A stretch of 39,988 nucleotides of DNA from Pseudomonadales bacterium (GTDB lineage: Bacteria; Pseudomonadota; Gammaproteobacteria; Pseudomonadales; Azotimanducaceae): assembly GCA_019090385.1 (NCBI GenBank), contig JAHRWB010000119.1:1-39988 (forward strand), read 5' to 3'. The first letter of the stretch is position 1, and the number at the start of each line of letters is the position of its first letter. Of this stretch, positions 35,501 to 39,988 are shown one piece after another. The position numbers and the translations under genes are program-made. The notes beneath the pieces are model-generated. The model was not told where the DNA came from. It searched no databases and saw only the letters and a list, made by a program, of their open reading frames with translations.

Positions 35501-35697
35501 TTAACGCGGGGGCTGCTGTTGAAATATTGTCTGAAGACCTTGAGTTTGGCAATGCCGGGGCTGGTGTGTTTGGTGCATTGGGAAATGGCAGTGGAAAGTG
35601 GAGATTGTCGATTTCAGCTGATGTAGAAATTGAAGTAATGAGCTTGCTGGATACCACCTCAGGGTTCCTGACCAACTTAAGCACCACGACTAGATAG
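32521..35697 (+). CDS. Secreted subtilisin-like serine protease (S8) with four C-terminal repeat domains
   Basis: A 1058-residue exported protease. The start is a TTG preceded by GGGAG; a second TTG nine codons later is possible. Order of parts: signal peptide to about residue 40, an I9-type propeptide (RYIIQYHP to VEPDFPR), and a subtilase domain with Asp143 (VIDSG), His176 (GHGTHVSG) and Ser457 (NGTSMASPHVAGA). A PA-type insert lies at about 330-445. A calcium-type spacer with DSDGDGMPD and DADGDGLSNLSEY follows at about 520-560. Four copies of a domain of about 115 residues then begin near 584, 704, 825 and 947. It likely degrades extracellular protein. No secretion gene lies beside it. 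Confidence 0.93.
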   Translation: MLSRDGTGALRRILAGVKPGISIALFALFASQAVGAVEAGARYIIQYHPNVQSSSAGQRQIRRNRIKSLGGDIRVEIPGRRAYAAMLSPQAVAELRASPDIAMVEPDFPRYPMGDRVPIGITAIQADKVSYAGDPGVKVCVIDSGYNLGHPDLPQGVRINGSSSVDGAWNQDASGHGTHVSGTIMAMENNLGVVGVLPNGNFDIHIHRVFDDEDDTAPTSAVVMGIDACVAAGAKVINLSLGCSGASCFSAFENQAFADAYAQGVLSIAAAGNDGDTNVSYPAAYDSVVAVAAVDQNGLVASFSQQYSQVELAAPGVSVLSTVPVGSGFGGTLLVGPLDLLASPLAGSANGDFTGAMVDCGLGENTCVGVENAVCLIERGTFLFAEKAENCELGGGKAVVIYNNVPGVFSGTLGDYQTALPVVGVSDTDGSLLQGFVGSQARVIVGASNYGRKNGTSMASPHVAGAAALLWSYNPGFSNTQIRDALSAGAVDKGVPGRDSAYGFGVLDVAASLNSLFGSGDSDGDGMPDNYELLNGFDAFDASDAAEDADGDGLSNLSEYLQNTDPNDINSPVLLSETEKPFEKKVYFVNPASNLTQQTFIRFINNTDTANAVEVRGIDDTGDAAPLGVLRLDIPPQASIQLNAQDLELGNSSKGTMGQLGNGAGKWQLSVGSSAALEIMSLIRTPDGFLTSLTEIVAPQGMVNKVFFANPASNSLQQSFLRVVNTTAETGLVTVSAIDDNGNAAPEGTVTFNLGPNESKNFNSTDYESGNPEKGISGSFGDGEGKWHLSITSSLDLAVMSLIRSPDGFLTNLSSVVDEDSFGVHRVYMVSSAANTSQQSFLRIINASASEGSINISAIDDMGNPAPGGDIDFTLDALKAIQLNAGELESGNVDKGLFSGLGVGDGRWTLTVTSSLTLQVMNLIRTPDGFVTNMSSLATGNTNLVRDAYIFNPASNQSQRSFLRIINKSNSSGVVDIQGVDDLGNSSTAVSLAINAGAAVEILSEDLEFGNAGAGVFGALGNGSGKWRLSISADVEIEVMSLLDTTSGFLTNLSTTTR
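34269..35691 (+). repeat. Four diverged copies of a domain of about 115 residues
   Basis: Protein-level repeats within the S8 protease. Each copy has a Tyr/Phe-rich opening strand with NPASN, then QQSFLRIIN, an AIDDxGN loop, a DLExGN turn, GLGxGxGKWxL, and the closing VMSLIRTPDGFLTNL. DNA identity between copies is limited, so these are old duplications, unlike the short tandem arrays elsewhere. Confidence 0.9.
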
Positions 35698-35743
35698 AGG
35701 GAAAGCTTAGCTGGGAGGTTCAATAAGAACGACTCAAGAAGGT

Positions 35744-36526
35744 CTAAAGCTGAAAAAAGTTCTGTGCATTTTCCGTGCATAATTGCTGAACTTCCGCAAT
35801 ACTTTGATTGCGTAAGCGCGCCACCATTTCAACGATATAAGTTAAATGCTCGGGTTCACAGCGATTTTTTACGGCCGGTTTCCCCTTTATATTGCGTGGT
35901 AGTAAATAGGGAGCATCAGTCTCCAGCATTAGTTTTGAATCAGGGATCATAGGGATCAGGCTTTGCAAAACTTTGCCGCGTCGCTCGTCGCAAACCCAGC
36001 CGGTAATACCTATGGAGTATCCGGCTTTTAGATATGCACTTAATTCTTCTCTATTTCCTGTGAAACAGTGTATTACTACAGCGCTTAGATGCTGGTCGAA
36101 GGATTTAAGAATTCGGAGCGTTTCACCCTTTGTATCTCGGTCATGAATGAACACCGGCTTGTCCAGCCGGCATGCCAGTGCTAGTTGTGCCTGAAAAATT
36201 TCTATTTGTTTTTCTACTGGTGAATAATTGCGATTAAAATCCAGGCCAGTTTCACCCACCGCCTTAACACACTTGTCTTTTTGTAATGATTCAAGAATAT
36301 CCAACCAGTTGTTTTCGACATATTTTGCATCATGTGGGTGAACTCCTGCAGTACAGGAAAGAAGACCAGGCCGGCTGGAGCAGAGTTCGCTTGCGAGCTG
36401 GCTTTCTTCAATATTAGTACCAGTTATGATGATGTGATCAAGTTGTGCATTTGTTGCTCGATCCAGGACGGCATTCAAATCATTTTTAAACGTAGTATTT
36501 GTTAGGTTGGCACCAATATCTATCAT
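35744..36526 (-). CDS. tatD: TatD-family metal-dependent DNase
   Basis: A 260-residue TIM-barrel hydrolase of the TatD family. Metal-site motifs appear in order: MIDIGANL (strand 1; the usual D-x-H-x-H is altered to D-x-G-x-N), TAGVHPHDA, GETGLDF (Glu), FIHDRDT, HCFTG and ETDAPYLLP. The change at strand 1 agrees with the TatD subgroup proper. TatD is a 3'-5' exonuclease linked to DNA repair and to fragmentation. Its name comes from a tat-linked gene in E. coli, but no tat genes are present here. Confidence 0.92.
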   Translation of the reverse strand: MIDIGANLTNTTFKNDLNAVLDRATNAQLDHIIITGTNIEESQLASELCSSRPGLLSCTAGVHPHDAKYVENNWLDILESLQKDKCVKAVGETGLDFNRNYSPVEKQIEIFQAQLALACRLDKPVFIHDRDTKGETLRILKSFDQHLSAVVIHCFTGNREELSAYLKAGYSIGITGWVCDERRGKVLQSLIPMIPDSKLMLETDAPYLLPRNIKGKPAVKNRCEPEHLTYIVEMVARLRNQSIAEVQQLCTENAQNFFQL

Positions 36527-36554
36527 GTCAGTAGTGTCTAGATGGGTGTAAAAA

Positions 36555-38657
36555 TCATGGTGAAAGATTGAGTAATGTTGTGTCGCGGCTGGTCAGGTGC
36601 TCTGCTTGGGCCAAAGGGTATAGAGGTAGCCCTTTGGCTTCACCCTTCAGCAGAAAAGGAGAATCCTGATCGAGATGTTGAGAAAAGATGTAGGTGAAGG
36701 CTAAAACATTTTTTACATAATTTCGTGTTTCTTTGAAGGGGATAGATTCGATCCAGATATCTATGGGATCTGACGCACGTGTTCTCAACCAACGGTCTGC
36801 TCTAGAGGGGCCGGCATTATATGCCGCCGCTGCAAAGGCTCTGTTGCCATTGTAGCGTTCCAGCAAGCCTGAGAGATATTTGCTGCCTAATTTTATATTC
36901 ATTTCAGGCTTGAGTAGCTGCGCGCGTCGGGGCGCTCCTATACCTGCTTTACGGGCAGTTTCTGCTGCAGTACCCGGCATTATCTGCATTAATCCTAGTG
37001 CGCCTGCCCTGGATATGACTGCTGGTGCAAATGCACTTTCCTGTCGACCAATTCCATACAGCAGGTTCTCGGGAACCTGTGCAGCACTGGCTTCTTTGGT
37101 AAATATACCCCGAAAAGGTACCGGAAAGCGCAGCTCGAGATCATTGTGCAGTTCGGCCAGGTTAGCTGTTCTGATACTCTGGTTTAGCCAACCTATATCA
37201 GCTGCTATTTTTGAAGCTGCTGCGAGTTCTGTCTTGGATAAGCGGTTTGTTAGCCAGGTCCACTCACGAGTAGCACTGACTATTTTATTAGTCGCAAAAA
37301 GTTCTATCGCACGCTGCATACCGGGCAAATTCCCCACCCTGTGTTCAACCGGCAATTCTATGCGACTAACCTGATTGTTAAGGCTGGGTTTTATGCCAAG
37401 AGAATGCGCAGCCAGAAAACCATAGTATGTGCGCGTACTCGAGAGGTATTTCAAATGCTTGTGCGCGAACAGATTGGCATCTTGTTCAATTTTATCCTGG
37501 CTCAATATTGATCTTGCTAACCAGTAGCGCCATTTGGTTTTTTGCTGAACTTGCTCCGGTAGTCGACCTATCCAGTAAGCCGCTTGTCGCCACTGTTTTG
37601 TTCTGAGTGCCGCCAGGCAGATCTCCTCGATGACCAATTCGTGCTTAGCATCGGCACTCTTTTGAACGGTTTCTACCGTTGGCAGAATGTTTTTTCGTGC
37701 CATAAAAATCTGTATATCCTGCAATATGCTCTGTTGCTCGAAAGCTGTAAAGTTGTGACTATTTGTATATATTTTCCATGCTTGCCTGGCCGCAACAGGG
37801 TTGGACCTGGCCCATCGTACAATGCCATGGCTAATGATATCTCGAACATACTCCGTATCTTCTGAGAAGCGTTGATAGTTGGATAGCAGTGAAGGCTGTC
37901 GATGTACCTGATAATAAGTGTTTGAAGTGCGCTTCAGTGGGCCTTTGAAAAATCGTAGCAGGTAGCGCGCAAGTACCGTATTGTTGGCATCCAGAGCAAG
38001 GTGCATCCGCTTCCAGGCGGTGTGGCTATCAAGGAGGTTGTTGTCGATCCACGTGGCAAATAGAGGGTCGCAGGCTTTTGGTTGTGAACGGGCATTCAGC
38101 CACAGAGACTCAACACCAGACATCGACTGTTCTGTTTTTCCTGTTTGATAAAGTGCACGCAAAAAATAGCAGCGGTGTTTTGTACTTGTTCCAGTTTCAG
38201 TCAGGTAGTTTTCCACATAACTTTGCCATTGTTCAGTTTTTGCAAGATGGGTCAAACGTTTGGAATAAAGCCGATCCGATAGAGGCCCATCTGGCCATGC
38301 CTCGCGAAATTGGGCTACATCCTGATTACTGATTTTAGTCAGGCTTCGTGTTAAATGTGCATATTCCAGATAGGGGTACAGTGCATAATGTTTTAGTGAA
38401 CGTCTGGCCTCATTGAACGAGCGTATATTACCCGCATCCAAATCTTTGAGGGCTTGGGTATAAGTTGATCTGTCATCCAGCAGAGCAGCCTGTACAGAAG
38501 CTGCTGCAACGCTCAGTAGAATGGTGGTAAACAGCCTTGAGCTAAAGGTAAACAGCCTTGAGCTAAAGATAAACAGCCTTGCACCAACATAAAACTCCAA
38601 TTTATGGGGGGAGCGGGTAAAGCGCTTAATTTGCCATCGACTAATTTTTTTGCTCAT
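36555..38657 (-). CDS. slt: Soluble lytic murein transglycosylase
   Basis: A 700-residue periplasmic enzyme that cleaves the glycan strand of peptidoglycan, leaving 1,6-anhydromuramic ends. The long helical N-terminal superhelix is followed by the lysozyme-like domain from about residue 525: GIGRQESAF with catalytic Glu540, AGALGLMQIMPGTA, then NIKLGSKYL and AAYNAGPSR. The N-terminus is odd: the basic n-region is extended to about 45 residues, and residues 27-44 hold a tandem SSRLFTF-type repeat encoded by a 21-bp array just before the hydrophobic core (ILLSVAAASVQA). The start overlaps the end of the universal stress gene by 17 bases. Confidence 0.93.
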   Translation of the reverse strand: MSKKISRWQIKRFTRSPHKLEFYVGARLFIFSSRLFTFSSRLFTTILLSVAAASVQAALLDDRSTYTQALKDLDAGNIRSFNEARRSLKHYALYPYLEYAHLTRSLTKISNQDVAQFREAWPDGPLSDRLYSKRLTHLAKTEQWQSYVENYLTETGTSTKHRCYFLRALYQTGKTEQSMSGVESLWLNARSQPKACDPLFATWIDNNLLDSHTAWKRMHLALDANNTVLARYLLRFFKGPLKRTSNTYYQVHRQPSLLSNYQRFSEDTEYVRDIISHGIVRWARSNPVAARQAWKIYTNSHNFTAFEQQSILQDIQIFMARKNILPTVETVQKSADAKHELVIEEICLAALRTKQWRQAAYWIGRLPEQVQQKTKWRYWLARSILSQDKIEQDANLFAHKHLKYLSSTRTYYGFLAAHSLGIKPSLNNQVSRIELPVEHRVGNLPGMQRAIELFATNKIVSATREWTWLTNRLSKTELAAASKIAADIGWLNQSIRTANLAELHNDLELRFPVPFRGIFTKEASAAQVPENLLYGIGRQESAFAPAVISRAGALGLMQIMPGTAAETARKAGIGAPRRAQLLKPEMNIKLGSKYLSGLLERYNGNRAFAAAAYNAGPSRADRWLRTRASDPIDIWIESIPFKETRNYVKNVLAFTYIFSQHLDQDSPFLLKGEAKGLPLYPLAQAEHLTSRDTTLLNLSP
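38528..38590. repeat. 21-bp tandem array in the slt signal-peptide region
   Basis: Three units start at 38528, 38549 and 38570 on the plus strand. The first two read TAAACAGCCTTGAGCTAAAG plus one base; the third keeps TAAACAGCCTTG and then diverges. The period keeps the slt frame. The core TAAACAGCCTTGAGC is shared with the 23-bp array at 39185. Confidence 0.93.
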
Positions 38658-39087
38658 CTTCAGCTATACCCACTCGAACAGCCAGAACATCACAACTGGC
38701 ACCATGTAGTACGCCATTCGCAGTAGAGCCTAGAAGCAAGGAGAGTCCGTGTCGGCCGTGGCTGCCCACGACAATGAGCTCCGCATCGATTTCTTCGGCT
38801 ACCCTGTGGACTTCGGCTTCAGGGCGACCAAATACCAGGTATTGTCGCTCAGTCGGGACATTGAGTGTTTTGGCAAACTCAATGAGGTGGGTTTTGGCCT
38901 GATCGTGAATTTGATCCTGGACAGTCGAAAGATCCATGGGGATATCACCGCCATAGGCTAGGCTCAAGGGTTCGATTACATGTATTACATGAATCTCCTT
39001 GGCACCTAAGTTCATTGCCCTGTGGGCTACCTGATTCGATTCCACAGTTAAATCCACTGAAAGGAGAATCTTGTTGTAGGTGTTCAT
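38641..39087 (-). CDS. Universal stress protein (UspA family)
   Basis: A 148-residue protein with the UspA fold: KILLSVDLT at the first strand, HVIHVIEPLSLAYGG, and VGSHGRHGLSLLLGSTANGVLHGASCDVLAVR. The G-x-x-G-x(9)-G-(S/T) ATP-site pattern is present. UspA proteins accumulate in stationary phase and stress. The ATG at 39087 is preferred over a TTG ten codons earlier since it gives the usual N-terminus. Its upstream region holds the 23-bp repeat array, so the array may lie in or beside its promoter. Confidence 0.92.
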   Translation of the reverse strand: MNTYNKILLSVDLTVESNQVAHRAMNLGAKEIHVIHVIEPLSLAYGGDIPMDLSTVQDQIHDQAKTHLIEFAKTLNVPTERQYLVFGRPEAEVHRVAEEIDAELIVVGSHGRHGLSLLLGSTANGVLHGASCDVLAVRVGIAEDEQKN

Positions 39088-39117
39088 ATGAGTTACCAGC
39101 CGCTTTCTGAGCGACAA

Positions 39118-39315
39118 TACACATTATATTCTGTGGCCTCAATAGAGGAATTGTGGGTAAACCCAAAAATTTTTACAAGGATTGTAAACAGCCCTGAGCG
39201 TTTTGTGTAAACAGCCTTGAGCGGTTCTTGTAAACAGCCCTGAGCGTTTTCTATAAACAGCCCTGAGCGTTTTGTGTAAACAGCCCTGAGCGTTTTCTAT
39301 AAACAGCCCTGAGCG
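39118..39315. other. Divergent intergenic region carrying a repeat array
   Basis: The region lies between uspA (-) and the membrane-anchored hypothetical (+). About two thirds is a 23-bp tandem array at 39185-39315. The remaining 39118-39184 is AT-rich and contains TTATATTC near 39123, which may be part of a promoter. No promoter for the plus-strand gene is visible outside the array. Confidence 0.5.
39185..39315. repeat. Six 23-bp tandem units between divergent genes
   Basis: Units start at 39185, 39208, 39231, 39254, 39277 and 39300, an exact 23-bp period. Each holds the core TAAACAGCCCTGAGCG (unit 2 has CCTTG) and a 7-base linker: TTTTGTG, GTTCTTG, TTTTCTA, TTTTGTG, TTTTCTA. The last core ends at 39315, directly before the GTG proposed as the next start codon. 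Confidence 0.96.
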
Positions 39316-39927
39316 GTGTTACCATATGACGGCGCTTATTTTTCTTTGCTGGTGTTCTGGGGAGCTGTATTGATCTGGATTGTTATTATTATTGTGCTTG
39401 CGGCGGCTTTCGGGCCGATATCGCGAATGATGCCAACTCCGAGAGAGCGGCAACTCTCGGCACTTCGGCTCAAGGCAAGATCCTGCGGGCTGGTTGTTGA
39501 AATTCGACGCTTGGTATATGCCGATCCAAAGCCTGAGCACCGGGTCAGTGCGGGTGGGAAATTGCGGGATAAGGCAAGAGATTGTGCTGCATACAGCCTA
39601 TTTATGGACTCACCAGACCGGGAGATTCCGGCCTGGCAATTGTTAAAAACTGTTGAAGAAGACGGTTATGTCGACGATTCTCCTATAAAGGGTTGGAAAT
39701 GGCAGGTACGTGCCAAAATGCCGCAGACATTCTGGCAAGCAATGAAAACGCATATGGCGAGTTTGCCGGATGATTGTTTGTCTTTGGAGGTGAGCGCGGG
39801 AAAAGTGACCTGCTATTGGCAGGAAAAAACAACTCCGGAAAAGTTGGATGAGACAGTAGAAGCGATCGCTTTGACTTTGCATTCTATGGCAATGCTAATA
39901 AATGACTCCTTAGTTTCAGCAGAATAA
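39316..39927 (+). CDS. Membrane-anchored conserved hypothetical
   Basis: A 203-residue protein: one N-terminal transmembrane helix (LLVFWGAVLIWIVIIIVLAAAF), then a cytosolic domain starting GPISRMMPTPRERQLSALRLKARSCGL (short marker MMPTPRER), with EHRVSAGG and GWKWQVRAKMP further on. I recall similar small helix-anchored proteins in related bacteria, but no named domain. The only early start codon is GTG at 39316, touching the last 23-bp repeat unit and lacking a good ribosome binding site; a TTG at 39346 is an alternative. The true start may have been altered by the array. Confidence 0.72.
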   Translation: MLPYDGAYFSLLVFWGAVLIWIVIIIVLAAAFGPISRMMPTPRERQLSALRLKARSCGLVVEIRRLVYADPKPEHRVSAGGKLRDKARDCAAYSLFMDSPDREIPAWQLLKTVEEDGYVDDSPIKGWKWQVRAKMPQTFWQAMKTHMASLPDDCLSLEVSAGKVTCYWQEKTTPEKLDETVEAIALTLHSMAMLINDSLVSAE

Positions 39928-39988
39928 TTATTTTTGGTTTTGTGTATGTGGAGTTGAAACTGGCGATTTTTTTAATTTAATTTAAAAT

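Noticed and set aside
36880-37374. Plus-strand open frame inside slt
   Set aside because: Lies opposite the catalytic domain with conserved motifs; no independent support.
39185-39315. CRISPR array
   Set aside because: Repeats are 16 bases with 7-base linkers that themselves repeat; real spacers are about 30 bases and unique. No cas genes are present.

Overview
The window is typical chromosome of a Gammaproteobacterium, most likely a marine Cellvibrionales/Pseudomonas-like lineage. This is inferred from gene content and order. The run conserved hypothetical - NAD kinase - rhomboid protease - DUF2797 - pepN, followed by a MoxR/DUF58/BatABD block, DUF2835 and pyrD, recalls pseudomonad chromosomes. 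I saw no rRNA, tRNA, integrase, transposase, phage gene or CRISPR array.

Layout. 0.2-3.5 kb (+): limonene-epoxide-hydrolase-like enzyme, FrnE-like DsbA-family oxidoreductase, and an oligopeptidase B homologue with a lipoprotein signal. 3.5-10.3 kb (-): Asp/Asn beta-hydroxylase-like protein, MetX-family acyltransferase, a neutral-ceramidase-like protein that seems to lack key catalytic residues, then an oxidoreductase cluster (DUF454 membrane protein, TlpA-like thioredoxin, gluconate-dehydrogenase subunit-3-like Tat lipoprotein, GMC flavoenzyme). 10.6-18.7 kb (mostly +): coiled-coil hypothetical, nadK, rhomboid, DUF2797, pepN. A molybdenum-cofactor handling pair (XdhC and MobA/MocA-like) sits on the opposite strand between nadK and the rhomboid gene. 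18.7-25.7 kb (-): a six-gene, tightly packed MoxR-DUF58-DUF4381-BatA-BatB/C-BatD operon. 25.8-27.3 kb (+): DUF2835 and pyrD. 27.3-32.1 kb (-): D-Ala-D-Ala ligase, S9 peptidase, GNAT acetyltransferase, small membrane protein and a C39-like peptidase. 32.2-35.7 kb (+): glutaredoxin-like protein and a large secreted subtilisin with four C-terminal repeat domains. 35.7-39.1 kb (-): TatD nuclease, Slt lytic transglycosylase and a universal stress protein. 39.3-39.9 kb (+): a membrane-anchored hypothetical.

Most genes are housekeeping. The unusual signals are: (1) short minisatellite-like arrays in pyrD (21-bp units), the slt signal peptide (21 bp), the DUF454 gene (18 bp) and the uspA/39316 intergenic region (23 bp). 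The slt and intergenic arrays share a 15-bp core, and the pyrD unit is similar. Periods are multiples of three inside genes but not outside. (2) An S9 peptidase whose reading frame seems to start at ATT behind a strong Shine-Dalgarno. (3) A ceramidase-family protein with the zinc-ligand His and the catalytic Ser replaced. (4) A subtilisin with four copies of a domain of about 115 residues. I found no clearly new multi-gene system; the repeat family is the best candidate for something undescribed.
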